From Vineibacter terrae (lineage in GTDB: Bacteria > Pseudomonadota > Alphaproteobacteria > Reyranellales > Reyranellaceae): a DNA stretch of 64,000 nt. The position numbers and the translations under genes are program-made. The DNA lies in assembly GCF_008039615.1 (NCBI RefSeq), contig NZ_VDUZ01000004.1, positions 62,001 through 126,000 on the forward strand. The letters are read 5' to 3'. Position 1 is the first letter of the stretch. Each line of letters begins with the position of its first letter. The notes beneath the pieces were generated by a model, which saw only the letters and a program-made list of their open reading frames with translations, was not told where the DNA came from and searched no databases. Shown piece by piece: positions 26,848 to 35,255 of the stretch.

Positions 26848-28155
26848 TCATCTTCTGTCGATCAGGTTCAGGCGTTTTTCGAAGCCGGCGACGATGGATG
26901 CCGCCACCTGCTCGGGAAAGCTGCCTGGCAGCGCGGCGATCACGGCTGCGATGGCGGCGGGCGCCTTCTCCCGAAGATCATCGAGTATCGGCTGCACGAC
27001 GGAAGCGCCGACGCCCGAGCGGATGGCGGTCTGCAGGAAGTGCCGCGGCACGATGGTGTCGACCGTGTAATGGCGCCGGTCGCCGATCGCCATGGCAAGC
27101 TTCATTCTGTTGCGTCGCACGTGGCCTGCATCGACGCTGGGCTGCGCCGAGATCACGTCATAGAGCGGCGTCAGGCGAAAGCCGCCGCCGGGCGAAAGAC
27201 GAAGGCTGAAGTTCTTGGCATGACCATCGGTGGCGCCCAGCAGCCAGAAGATGATGACCGCGCGCAGGAACGTGCCGCGATCCTCTGCCGGCTCGTCGCT
27301 GCCCTTCAGCAGGTCGAGCAGGGCACGGATCCCCGGTCCGCCTTCGGACTCGTACTTGAGCGATGGCGCAACGGCGAGCGCCTGGCAGCAATCCTCCTGA
27401 GGCAGGCGCAGCAGGCGCTTGTCGCGCGTCCACAGGCGGTCGAAGCGCTCGACAACCAGCACACGCCTGCCGTCGAACTCCCGCATCTCGACGCCGGCGC
27501 TGGACAGGCCCATCGCCGCGGCCAGCTTGAGGCAGAGGAACTCGTTCTCGACGCTGTGGGACATATCGATCCCGTTGGGCAGCCGCCCGATCGACGGCTT
27601 CAGGATGTGGGTCGTCGCGGTCGTCCCCAGCGGCTTGTGCCAGTGATCTTTCCAGAACAGCAGTGCCGTCTTCTCCTGGACGCCGGCGATTGAGATGCGG
27701 AACTCGTCATCCCTCTCCAGTCCGAGCGGCGCCGGCTGGAGATTGGCGATCAGACGGGCGATGTCGCCGTCGCCGAGGCGCTTGGCGCGCAGCGCGCCGG
27801 CCGGGCCCGGCTCGCTGCCATCGGGCAGGAATTGCAGCGCGCCGACGCAGTCCCGGCCAACGGCCGCCAGCAGATGATAGGTGTCGACGCCACCGGCACC
27901 GACGCGTTCGGCGATGCGGCGGCGGATCGCGTCGCTGTCCGGCAGCAGGTTGTCGAAAACCGCAAACACCGGCGCCCCCGAATAGCGCTCTTCCCGAAGG
28001 GGCAGGGAGAGGGATACGGGAAGCGCGTGTTCCCAATCGAGCCACGACTGGTCGTAGCGGAAAGCGATGCTACCGCTGGCGCCTCGCTCCAGCCGGCCGA
28101 CATGGCGGCTGTTGAGGAAGATGTTGAGCGGCACATGCTGCCGTTGACGGGGCAT
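26848..28155 (-). CDS. hipA: HipA-family serine/threonine kinase toxin
   Basis: A 435-residue toxin kinase of a type II toxin-antitoxin module. HipA proteins phosphorylate glutamyl-tRNA synthetase or related targets and cause growth arrest. Family motifs are clear: VGRLERGASGSIAFRYD and FDNLLPD in the N-terminal subdomain, SIAGVQEKTALLFW (the nucleotide-loop region), ENEFLCLKLAAAMGL, VVERFDR and the catalytic LLGATDGHAKNFSL near residue 310. It begins within the stop codon of the small HTH gene (TGATG), the usual hipBA coupling. Full length, no disabling change seen. Confidence 0.93.
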   Translation of the reverse strand: MPRQRQHVPLNIFLNSRHVGRLERGASGSIAFRYDQSWLDWEHALPVSLSLPLREERYSGAPVFAVFDNLLPDSDAIRRRIAERVGAGGVDTYHLLAAVGRDCVGALQFLPDGSEPGPAGALRAKRLGDGDIARLIANLQPAPLGLERDDEFRISIAGVQEKTALLFWKDHWHKPLGTTATTHILKPSIGRLPNGIDMSHSVENEFLCLKLAAAMGLSSAGVEMREFDGRRVLVVERFDRLWTRDKRLLRLPQEDCCQALAVAPSLKYESEGGPGIRALLDLLKGSDEPAEDRGTFLRAVIIFWLLGATDGHAKNFSLRLSPGGGFRLTPLYDVISAQPSVDAGHVRRNRMKLAMAIGDRRHYTVDTIVPRHFLQTAIRSGVGASVVQPILDDLREKAPAAIAAVIAALPGSFPEQVAASIVAGFEKRLNLIDRR

Positions 28156-28406
28156 CAGAAGATGTCTTCGATCCGGTCAGGAGCAGCCTTGGAGCGAGGA
28201 CGCACGACGAGCTCGAGGTCGAGCGCGGCCATCACGTCGCACAAGGTGCGCAACGCCGTTCCAGGCTGGCCTGCTTCGAGCGTCGAGACCGTGGCTTGCC
28301 GCAGCCCGGTCTTCTCGCCGAGCTGCGTCTGGCTGATGCCGAGGCGACGGCGCTGGCGGCGCAGCACGTCGCCGATCTGCTTGGGTGTTCGCGCGATCTG
28401 GGTCAT
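28155..28406 (-). CDS. hipB: HipB-like XRE-family antitoxin
   Basis: An 83-residue HTH antitoxin. The XRE helix-turn-helix is clear: IGDVLRRQRRRLGISQTQLG, then KTGLRQATVSTLEAG. It is followed by a short tail (LELVVRPRSKAAPDRIEDIF). It should neutralise the HipA kinase and repress the operon. The ATG at the start of the HTH-containing segment is chosen; an in-frame extension would run through AT-rich operator-like DNA. The overlap with hipA supports cotranslation. Confidence 0.9.
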   Translation of the reverse strand: MTQIARTPKQIGDVLRRQRRRLGISQTQLGEKTGLRQATVSTLEAGQPGTALRTLCDVMAALDLELVVRPRSKAAPDRIEDIF

Positions 28407-28439
28407 GCATGCCTTGAGCAGGTTCGACAGGATATACGC

Positions 28440-28525
28440 AACAGCGGATAAATCGTCAATATACGTCATAGAGTATGATGTGAAAATATACATTTATCCG
28501 AATAAGATCCGACGTCCCTTATCCG
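28440..28525. promoter_or_regulatory. Control region of hipBA and the divergent TetR gene
   Basis: This is an AT-rich stretch between divergent genes. It contains CGGATAA and three copies of the complementary ATCCG/TTATCCG word, reminiscent of the TATCC-N8-GGATA half-sites of HipB operators, plus a 13-bp dyad TCATA-GAG-TATGA at 28466-28478. Promoters for both genes must lie here, but exact -35/-10 boxes cannot be fixed. Confidence 0.5.
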
Positions 28526-28585
28526 CCAGACCGGCCGTTCAACCCGCTGCGGCGCGGCACCGGTTCGTGCTATGCCCGGCGCGTC

Positions 28586-29200
28586 ATGTCCAGAGTTCGA
28601 ATCCGCCCCACCCGTGACGAGACGCGACAGCGGCTTTTCGAGGCGGCCGCCGAAGTCTTCGCGGCACGCGGCATCGGGGCCGCCAGCATCGATGCCATCG
28701 CCGCCGCCGCCGGCTTCACGCGCGGCGCGTTCTATTCGAACTTCGAGAGCAAGGACGCGCTCATCATCGCCATGCTCGAGGACCATGTGGAGCGGTCCCT
28801 GGAGCATCACCGCGACCTGCTGGCGCGGCACCGCGATCCGGTGGCCTATGTCGCGGCGCTGCGGGCGTCGGAGCGCAGCCGCCAGGATCCGCTGGGGCGG
28901 GCGCCGCTGCTGCATATGGAGCTGGTCCTGTTCGCCGCCCGCGCCGAGCAGCGCCGTCCGGAGCTGGCCAAGCGCCTGCGCGCCCGCCGGGCGCTGGTCG
29001 CCGAGATCGTCGCGACCACCATGCGCGCCGCCGGGCATGACGTCGATCCCGCCCGGGCCGGCGCCATGCTCTTGGCGTTGGAGGACGGCTTTCGCCTGCA
29101 CCGTCTCATCGATCCGGACACGACGCCGGCCGACAGCTTCCTGCGCGCGGTCAGCGACCTGACCCGCGCCATCGGCCTGGACAAGCCGCGCCAAGCCTGA
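28586..29200 (+). CDS. TetR-family transcriptional regulator
   Basis: A 204-residue regulator with a classic N-terminal TetR HTH (TRQRLFEAAAEVFAARGIGA, then DAIAAAAGFTRGAFYSNF and ESKDALIIAML). The C-terminal ligand domain is helical and typical of the TetR_C class. No metabolic target adjoins it: hipBA is divergent on the left, and a strong hairpin then a kinase gene follow on the right. It may act at a distance. Confidence 0.9.
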   Translation: MSRVRIRPTRDETRQRLFEAAAEVFAARGIGAASIDAIAAAAGFTRGAFYSNFESKDALIIAMLEDHVERSLEHHRDLLARHRDPVAYVAALRASERSRQDPLGRAPLLHMELVLFAARAEQRRPELAKRLRARRALVAEIVATTMRAAGHDVDPARAGAMLLALEDGFRLHRLIDPDTTPADSFLRAVSDLTRAIGLDKPRQA

Positions 29201-29257
29201 GCGCAAGTCAGGACTGTCATCCCTCGCTCCGCTCGGGATGACAGTCCTGACTTGCGC
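29201..29257. repeat. Perfect 23-24 bp inverted repeat containing a collapsed REP-like element
   Basis: Arms GCGCAAGTCAGGACTGTCAT plus CCC are perfectly complementary to the right arm across an 11-nt centre (TCGCTCCGCTC). Only the outer ends of the common REP palindrome are present, and the flanking GCGCAAGTCAGGACT is duplicated in inverted form. It starts directly after the TetR stop codon and should form a very stable hairpin, able to serve as a transcript end. Confidence 0.85.
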
Positions 29258-29422
29258 TTGCTTTCGTCGGACGGCGGGCGGAGACTCAGGACCTGCCGGA
29301 TTGGGCGGCTGGAACGGTCGAGCGTGGCGTCCGTCGTTGCGGGCGTGGCGCCGAATGCCGGCGTGGGGGCGCCGGCAGGCAGGGCGCCGTGCATGCCGCG
29401 GCGGGGCCAGGGGGGGAGCGTC

Positions 29423-31609
29423 TTGGTCGACGACAGCAAAGCAGTCGATGACACGGCGGCCGATGGCAACACGATCGCGCTGCCCGCCGGCAGCCGGGTC
29501 GGCAAGTACCGGACCTTGTCCGTGCTCGGCGTCGGCGGGTTCGGGATCACCTATCGCGCCGTCGACACCCAGCTCGACCGCGAGGTCGCGATCAAGGAAT
29601 ACCTGCCCACCAGCATGGCGGCGCGCCTGCCCGACATGACGGTGCAGCCGCACTCGACGCATCGGGCCGAGGATTTCCGCTGGGGCCGTGACCGCTTCCT
29701 GGCCGAGGCCAGGACGCTGGCGCGGCTGGAGCATGCGCCCGGCATCGTCAACGTGCACGACTTTCTCGAAGCCAACGGCACGGCCTACATGGTGATGGCG
29801 CTGGTGCCGGGCCAGACTCTGGAGACGGTGCTGCAACGCGAGCATCGGCTGACGCAGCCGGCAATCGAGCGCCTGCTGTATCCGCTGCTCGACGGGCTGG
29901 AGAAGGTGCATCACGCCGGCTTCCTGCATCGCGACATCAAGCCGGCCAACATCCTGGTCGATGCCGATGGCGGGCCGTCGCTGATCGATTTCGGCGCCGC
30001 GCGGGAGGCGCTGCAGGGGCGCACCCACGCGATGACCGCGGTCTTCACACCCGGCTATGCCGCCGTCGAGCAGATGACCGCGGCCCCGCAGGGACCATGG
30101 ACCGACATCTACGCCCTGGCCGGCACGCTCTATCACTGCATCGCCGGCACGCCGCCGCCCAGCGCGCTCGATCGCCTGATGGACGATAAGCTGGTGCCCG
30201 CCGCCGAGATCGGCCGTGGACACTATGCGCCCAGCCTGCTGGCCGCGATCGATGCCGGCCTGGCGTTGAAAGGCGGCGACCGCCCGCAATCGATCCCCCA
30301 GTGGCGCCCGTTCTTCGCCGGCATCGCGACATCCTCGCGCGCCCAGCGCGAGGGCGCCGAGACGCGCCTCATGGCCACGCCGCTGCCGCGACGGCGGCGC
30401 TGGCTGTGGCCGGCGGTGGCCGCGGTGGTGCTGTGCGTCGCCGGCGGCGCCGGCGCCTGGGTGGTGGTCGAGGAGCGCGCCCGCACCCTGCAGCGCGAGA
30501 AGGACGAAGCGGCCGCCAAGGCGAAGGCCGAGGCCGATGCCAAGGCGAAGGAAGCCGCGGCCGCGGCCGCCCGCAAGGCGGCAGCCGACAAGGCCCGGGC
30601 GGAAGCCGCGGCGCGCGAAAAGGCGAAGGCCGAGGCGGCGGCGCGCGAGCAGGCCGACCAGGAGGCCAGGGCGCGCAAGGCCGCCGAGGATGAGGTGGCG
30701 CGCAAGGTGGCGGCGGAGAAGGCCCGCGACGCGGCCCGACCGCGCGGCGAGGCGTTCCGCGACTGCGAGCGTTGTCCGGAAGTCGTCATGGTGCCGGCCG
30801 GCACGTTCATGATGGGCACAACGGCGGCGGAGGAGGCGCGCGAGGGCACGCCGCCGAACGCGCGTGAGGTCGCCATGCCCCACCACCAGGTCACGATCGG
30901 CGCGCCGTTCGCGCTCGGCAAATACCCCGTGACGCGCGGCGAGTTTGCTGCCTTCGTGGCCGCGACCGGCCATCAGACCGGAACATCGTGCTCGGTCAAT
31001 GTCGGCGGCGACAGGTGGCAGGACACGGCGGGCCGGAGCTGGCGCAATCCCGGCTACACGCAGACCGACCGCCATCCGGTTGTCTGTGTCTCGTCAGAGG
31101 ATGCGCGGGCCTACGTGGCGTGGCTCAGGCGCATGACCGGCAAGTCCTACCGGCTGCCCACCGAGGCAGAATGGGAGTACGCAGCCCGCGCCGGCACCAC
31201 GACGGCGCGCTTCTGGGGGGATGGCCGCGGCGAGGCCTGCGGCTACGCCAACGTCCATGACCTGACGATCGTCAGCGCCCTGGATATGCCGAAGAGCCAC
31301 CACGTCTTTCCCTGTGCCGATGGGCACGTCTATTCGTCGCCGGTCGATGCGTTCCCGTCCAATCCCTGGGGCTTCAACGACATGCTGGGCAATGTGCGGC
31401 AGTGGGTATCCGACTGCTGGCACACGGGCTACGAGCGTGCGCCGGCGGGTGGCGAGTCATGGGAGGAGGGCGGTGACTGCTCGCGGCGCGTCACCCGCGG
31501 CGGATCGTGGTTCAGCAATGCCTGGGTCACGCGCGCCGCGACCCGTGGCGCCTATACGATCGGTGTGCGCAATTTCACGGTCGGCTTCCGTGTGGCGCGC
31601 GACAATTGA
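29423..31609 (+). CDS. Membrane Ser/Thr kinase fused to FGE/SUMF1-type domain
   Basis: A 728-residue protein. The Hanks-type kinase domain is at about residues 20-290: LGVGGFGITYRAVD glycine loop, Lys58 in VAIKEYLP, LHRDIKPAN (Asp171), DFG at 189-191. It looks catalytically complete. One membrane span (WPAVAAVVLCVAGGAGAWVV, about 327-348) leads to a long Ala/Lys/Arg-rich stalk and a C-terminal FGE-sulfatase domain (about 451-726: MVPAGTFMMG, YRLPTEAEWEYAARAG, GNVRQWVSDCW, RVTRGGSW, GFRVAR). The TTG is chosen because GGGGGGAG stands just upstream; an ATG at 29393 would add ten residues. In the predicted topology the kinase is cytoplasmic and the FGE domain periplasmic. Two degenerate relatives occur at 41.4 and 53.9 kb. 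Confidence 0.9.
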   Translation: MVDDSKAVDDTAADGNTIALPAGSRVGKYRTLSVLGVGGFGITYRAVDTQLDREVAIKEYLPTSMAARLPDMTVQPHSTHRAEDFRWGRDRFLAEARTLARLEHAPGIVNVHDFLEANGTAYMVMALVPGQTLETVLQREHRLTQPAIERLLYPLLDGLEKVHHAGFLHRDIKPANILVDADGGPSLIDFGAAREALQGRTHAMTAVFTPGYAAVEQMTAAPQGPWTDIYALAGTLYHCIAGTPPPSALDRLMDDKLVPAAEIGRGHYAPSLLAAIDAGLALKGGDRPQSIPQWRPFFAGIATSSRAQREGAETRLMATPLPRRRRWLWPAVAAVVLCVAGGAGAWVVVEERARTLQREKDEAAAKAKAEADAKAKEAAAAAARKAAADKARAEAAAREKAKAEAAAREQADQEARARKAAEDEVARKVAAEKARDAARPRGEAFRDCERCPEVVMVPAGTFMMGTTAAEEAREGTPPNAREVAMPHHQVTIGAPFALGKYPVTRGEFAAFVAATGHQTGTSCSVNVGGDRWQDTAGRSWRNPGYTQTDRHPVVCVSSEDARAYVAWLRRMTGKSYRLPTEAEWEYAARAGTTTARFWGDGRGEACGYANVHDLTIVSALDMPKSHHVFPCADGHVYSSPVDAFPSNPWGFNDMLGNVRQWVSDCWHTGYERAPAGGESWEEGGDCSRRVTRGGSWFSNAWVTRAATRGAYTIGVRNFTVGFRVARDN

Positions 31610-31621
31610 GGCGGATCGCTG

Positions 31622-32431
31622 ATGATGGACAGGCCGATCGGACTTGCGGCGCTCACCGTGCTGGACCTGGCGCCACCGGCGCAGGTCGAGGCCGCGGCCG
31701 CTGCCGGCTACAGCCATGTCGGCTTGCGCCTGATCCCGGCCACGCCGCAGGAGGTGCGCCATCCGGTGGTCGGCGACACGCCGATGGTGCGCGAGCTCGC
31801 GCAGCGCCTGTCGGACACCGGCGTCAAGGTGCTGGACGTCGAGATCTTCCGATTGACGCCTGACGTGCGCATTGCCGATTTCGAGCCGGCCATGGCGACC
31901 GCGGCCCGGCTGGGGGCACAGCATATGCTGGTGGCCGGCAACGACCCGGATCCGGCGCGGCTTGCCGACAGCTTCGTGCAGCTCGATGCGGCGGCGCGCG
32001 CCTTCGGCCTGAATGCCTGCCTGGAGCCGATGCCATGGACCGATGTCGCCACCGTGGCGGCGGCGCAGCGCATCGTGGGCGCCGCGACGGGCGGCGGCGT
32101 GCTCATCGATGCGATCCACTTCTTCCGCGCCGACAACAGCCTCGAGGAGGTGGCGGACCTGCCGCGGCGATGGCTGCGCTACATGCAGCTATGCGATGCG
32201 CCGGCGGCGTGTCCGACCGACCGCGCCGAGCTGATCCGCCAGGCGCGCGGCGACCGGCTGTTCCCGGGCGACGGCGGGCTTGATCTGCGGGGCCTGCTGC
32301 GCGCCTTGCCGCCGGATATCCCGGTGAGCCTGGAGATCCCGGTGGCGCGCCGGATGGATCCGCTGGAGCGCGCCCGCCGCGCGCTTGCCGCCGCCCGCCA
32401 GGTCCTGGCGGAGGCTGAGGCCGCGCCGTAG
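31622..32431 (+). CDS. Sugar phosphate isomerase/epimerase-like TIM-barrel protein
   Basis: A 269-residue protein of the xylose isomerase-like AP_endonuc_2 fold. Characteristic points are AAAAAGYSHVGLRLIPATPQ, LDVEIFRLTPD, the metal-ligand Glu in ACLEPMPWTDV, the Asp/His of GVLIDAIHFFRAD and a late Glu in VSLEIPVAR. It would act on a small sugar, inositol or keto acid in the cytosol. It follows the FGE-kinase gene by 12 bp and may be cotranscribed with it, but no functional tie is known. Confidence 0.82.
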   Translation: MMDRPIGLAALTVLDLAPPAQVEAAAAAGYSHVGLRLIPATPQEVRHPVVGDTPMVRELAQRLSDTGVKVLDVEIFRLTPDVRIADFEPAMATAARLGAQHMLVAGNDPDPARLADSFVQLDAAARAFGLNACLEPMPWTDVATVAAAQRIVGAATGGGVLIDAIHFFRADNSLEEVADLPRRWLRYMQLCDAPAACPTDRAELIRQARGDRLFPGDGGLDLRGLLRALPPDIPVSLEIPVARRMDPLERARRALAAARQVLAEAEAAP

Positions 32432-32476
32432 ATCGCGTGGTGCCCACAGCTCTGATAGGTGAGTCACACGCTTTCC

Positions 32477-32562
32477 GTCATCCCGAGCGCAGCGAGGGAT
32501 CTCCCGCGGGAAGACGCACCGTGCGCCATTCGCAGGAGATCCCTCGCTGCGCTCGGGATGAC
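32477..32562. repeat. REP-like palindromic element, copy 4
   Basis: Complete copy: GTCATCCCGAGCGCAGCGAG arm, ACGCACCGTGCGCC centre and the inverted right arm. It lies between two convergent genes, the isomerase-like gene and the SDR gene. Confidence 0.9.
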
Positions 32563-32590
32563 GGTAGTGCGCTGCCAGTGACAGCGGGTG

Positions 32591-33367
32591 CTAACCGTGC
32601 CCGATATAGTCCATGCGCCCGCCGTCGACGACCAGCACCTGGGCCGTGATCCAGCCCGACTCCGGCGCCGACAGGAACGTCACGGCGTGGGCGATATCCT
32701 CCGGCTCGCCGATCCGGCCCATCATCGCCCGCTCGGCCAGCTGGCTCTCCACGCGCGCCCAGTCCGCCTGGCCGCGATTGGCCTGGGTCATGTCGGTGCG
32801 CACGAACCCGGGCGACACGGCATTCACCGTGATGCCGTGCGGCCCCAGCTCGAGCGCGAAACGCCGCGTCAGGGCAACGACCTCGGCCTTGCTCGCGGCG
32901 TAGAAGGCGTTGCCCGGCAGCGACGTGCCGATCGCGGCGATGGACGAGAGGTTGACGATCCGGCCGTAGCGCCGCTCGCGCATGGCGGCCATCACGGCGC
33001 GCGTGGTGTGGATGACGCCATCGGCGTTCACCCGCCGCATGCGTTCGAGCAGCGCCGGATCGTAGGTGTCCAGAGTCGCCTGGCGGCTGACGCCGGCATT
33101 GTTGACCAGGATCGTCACCGGCCCCCATTGCGCCATGACGCGGTCGATCATGTCGCCGACGGCGGCGCTGTCGGCGACATCCGCGCCCACGGCCATCGCG
33201 CGGCCGCCGGCGGCGGTGATGTCATCGACGACCGCCTGGGCGGCATCGGCACGGGCGGCGTAGTTCACGCAGACGGCAGCGCCACGCCGGGCCAGCATCA
33301 GCGCCGTGGCCCGGCCGATCCCGCGTCCACCGCCGGTCACGACGGCTACCTGCTCATGCCATGCCAT
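32591..33367 (-). CDS. SDR-family oxidoreductase (3-oxoacyl-ACP reductase-like)
   Basis: A 258-residue short-chain dehydrogenase/reductase. NAD(P)-binding GGGRGIGRA near residue 12, NNAG, the catalytic Ser in VNLSSIAAIG, Tyr/Lys in AFYAASKAEV and the PGFVRTDM motif are all present. The residues after strand two (NYAARADAA) suggest NADP preference. This is the FabG-like branch, often acetoacetyl-CoA or 3-oxoacyl reductases. The ATG has GGGAGG six bases upstream. It follows the PCMT-like gene on the same strand with a 26-bp gap. Confidence 0.9.
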   Translation of the reverse strand: MAWHEQVAVVTGGGRGIGRATALMLARRGAAVCVNYAARADAAQAVVDDITAAGGRAMAVGADVADSAAVGDMIDRVMAQWGPVTILVNNAGVSRQATLDTYDPALLERMRRVNADGVIHTTRAVMAAMRERRYGRIVNLSSIAAIGTSLPGNAFYAASKAEVVALTRRFALELGPHGITVNAVSPGFVRTDMTQANRGQADWARVESQLAERAMMGRIGEPEDIAHAVTFLSAPESGWITAQVLVVDGGRMDYIGHG

Positions 33368-33393
33368 GGCTGCCTCCCGACGTCGCGCGCCCG

Positions 33394-34284
33394 TCAGGAT
33401 ATACCCTGGGCCGGTTGGCGTTCGAGCCAGAAGCCGGGGGCGTGGTACCAGACCCGGTCGGTGTCCTGGGGGGCGGGATCGCCGCGATGCAGGGCCTGGA
33501 TCGGGATCGGCTGGCGTTGCCAGGGCACGGCCGGCGCCCGCCGCGGCGTCAGCGCCCGCTGCAGGCGTGACGCTGCCGCGGTATCGCGGCCGGCGACGCA
33601 GTGGAAGATGCCGACGCCGCTGATCGCTGCGGCGTCGAACGCCGTGTCGCGACGGGTTGCGCGCAGCATGAAGCCGATGCCGTCGTCGCCGGTCAGCGGC
33701 ATCAGCAGGCGGCCGCCATCGGCGAGGCGGTCGAGCCATAGCGGCGCCGGATGCGTCGAGCCGGCAAAGACCACGACCACATCGACGTCGCCCGGGTCGT
33801 GGGCGCGGCCATCGCCGGCCACGACGTCGACGTTGTCCCAGGGCGCCAGGTTGTCCGCGGCGCGTGCCGCCAGCCCGGGGTCATGCTCGACAGCCGCGAC
33901 ATGGCCCTCGCGGCCGACGATCTGGGCCAGCACGGCGCTGTAGTAGCCGGTGCCGGCGCCGACCTGCAGCACGCGCTCGCCGCGGCGCAGGTCGAGATGG
34001 TCGAAATTGTGGGCCCAGAAGCTGGGCATGCCGTTGTTCAGCCGGCGGGCCGGGTCGATGGCCACGAGCACGTCGTGATAAAGCCAATGCGGCTGGTCGT
34101 CCGGCGTCGTGAACGGATCGTCCGGGCGCTTGTCCGACATGATCTGCCATGGCCCCGGCCCCAGGAAGCGCTCGCGCGGCACCGCCGCGAAGGCGTCGAC
34201 GATCGCAAGGTTGTGCCGTATCGGCGTCGCGAGCAGCAGCCCTTCTGCATACCATTGCCGCAGGGCTGTCGTGTCGTCATGCAT
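33394..34284 (-). CDS. Protein-L-isoaspartate O-methyltransferase-like SAM enzyme
   Basis: A 296-residue methyltransferase of the PCMT family. Features are FAAVPRERFLGPG near the N-terminus, the SAM motif RVLQVGAGTGYYSAVL, AAVEHDPGLAARA for the second strand and VDVVVVFAGSTH as the post-motif region. It is longer than house-keeping PCMT (about 210 residues) with an extra C-terminal segment ending in VWYHAPGFWLERQ. The substrate may be a protein or small molecule. It reads divergently from the sigma-factor gene. Confidence 0.85.
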   Translation of the reverse strand: MHDDTTALRQWYAEGLLLATPIRHNLAIVDAFAAVPRERFLGPGPWQIMSDKRPDDPFTTPDDQPHWLYHDVLVAIDPARRLNNGMPSFWAHNFDHLDLRRGERVLQVGAGTGYYSAVLAQIVGREGHVAAVEHDPGLAARAADNLAPWDNVDVVAGDGRAHDPGDVDVVVVFAGSTHPAPLWLDRLADGGRLLMPLTGDDGIGFMLRATRRDTAFDAAAISGVGIFHCVAGRDTAAASRLQRALTPRRAPAVPWQRQPIPIQALHRGDPAPQDTDRVWYHAPGFWLERQPAQGIS

Positions 34285-34406
34285 GGCGTGCCTCTCGTGC
34301 CCGATTGTCGTTGAGGATGCGGCCGGCAGGGCAGGGCGCGGACGCGGCGAAAAAAATTCTGCCGCCCTGTCCGCGGCCGGCCATGCGGAGCGCATACTGG
34401 AACAGC

Positions 34407-34997
34407 ATGGAACGGTCGACGGAACGCAACCGCCGGGGCGCCGGTGTCAGGGAAGCACCGCCGCGCGATGTCGGCCGTGCCTTGCGTGCGCTGTCGAATG
34501 CCGACCTGGCGCGGCTGAAGGCGCTGGCCCGGCTGTGGAGCCGCGGGCTGCCCGGCGGCGTGGGTTGGGCGGATGTGCTGAACGAGGCCGTCATGCGCGC
34601 CTTGAACGGATCACGGCGCTGGCCAGAGGGCGTGCCGTTGCTGGCATTCCTGTCGGGCGTCATGCGCAGCCTGTGCGACGAGCACTGGCGCCGGGCGCGG
34701 CGCGAGTCGGTGCGGATGGTCCACCAGGATCCCGTGGCGGGCGCCGGCGCCTGGGGCGACGCGGCGACGGCGCCCGATCCCGAGCGGGTGTTGGCCGCCG
34801 CGCAGGCGCTGGCCGCGATCAACCGGATGTTCGCCGACGATCCGGCGGCCCTGAAGATCATCACCGGCCTGGGCGAGGGCATGACCGCGCGCGAGATCTG
34901 CGGGCTCTACGGCATGACGGAGCGCGACTACGATTCGGCACGCAAGCGCATGCGCCGCGCCCTGCTGCGCGGCGGACTGTCATGGAGCCTACGGTGA
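34407..34997 (+). CDS. Compact sigma-70 family (ECF-like) RNA polymerase sigma factor
   Basis: A 196-residue sigma factor. A region-2-like segment is GVGWADVLNEAVMRALNGSR plus FLSGVMRSLCDEHWRRARRE, and a region-4 HTH is AREICGLYGMTERDYDSARK near the C-terminus. An ATG eight codons upstream is an alternative start. Its stop overlaps the start of an 85-residue partner gene, so the two are coexpressed. The partner is a candidate regulator or anti-sigma-like protein. No target promoter can be seen. Confidence 0.8.
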   Translation: MERSTERNRRGAGVREAPPRDVGRALRALSNADLARLKALARLWSRGLPGGVGWADVLNEAVMRALNGSRRWPEGVPLLAFLSGVMRSLCDEHWRRARRESVRMVHQDPVAGAGAWGDAATAPDPERVLAAAQALAAINRMFADDPAALKIITGLGEGMTAREICGLYGMTERDYDSARKRMRRALLRGGLSWSLR

Positions 34998-35239
34998 AGA
35001 ACTGGCGGCCGGATGACGAGCTGCGGCGTCTGCTCGATGCGCTGAGCGCGGAAATTCTCGCCGCGCCGGAGGAGGAGATGCTGCAGGCCGGCAGCACGAC
35101 CGGGCGCACGCTGGCCGTGGCAGTGCGCGATATCCGGGAGCTGATCGCCACGGCGAACGAAGGCCAGGAGGAGACCGACCCCGGCCTGCCGCTGACCGAA
35201 GCCCGGCGCCGGCGCGAGACCTGCCTGCGACAGCACTGA
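34982..35239 (+). CDS. Small protein coupled to the sigma factor
   Basis: An 85-residue protein without recognised domain. It is highly charged and helical (DDELRRLLDALSAEILAAPE, then GRTLAVAVRDIRELIATANE). It starts inside the sigma-factor gene (ATG at 34982; a GTG overlapping the stop as GTGA is an alternative), which argues for translational coupling. Size, charge and position suggest a sigma-interacting or anti-sigma-like protein, but it has no membrane span and no zinc-finger (ZAS) motif, so this is inference. Confidence 0.65.
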   Translation: MEPTVKNWRPDDELRRLLDALSAEILAAPEEEMLQAGSTTGRTLAVAVRDIRELIATANEGQEETDPGLPLTEARRRRETCLRQH

Positions 35240-35255
35240 AGCGCCCCAGCCGTGG

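Noticed and set aside
29201-29257. Simple intrinsic terminator
   Set aside because: Hairpin is strong, but no T-run follows; better described as an inverted repeat derived from a REP element.
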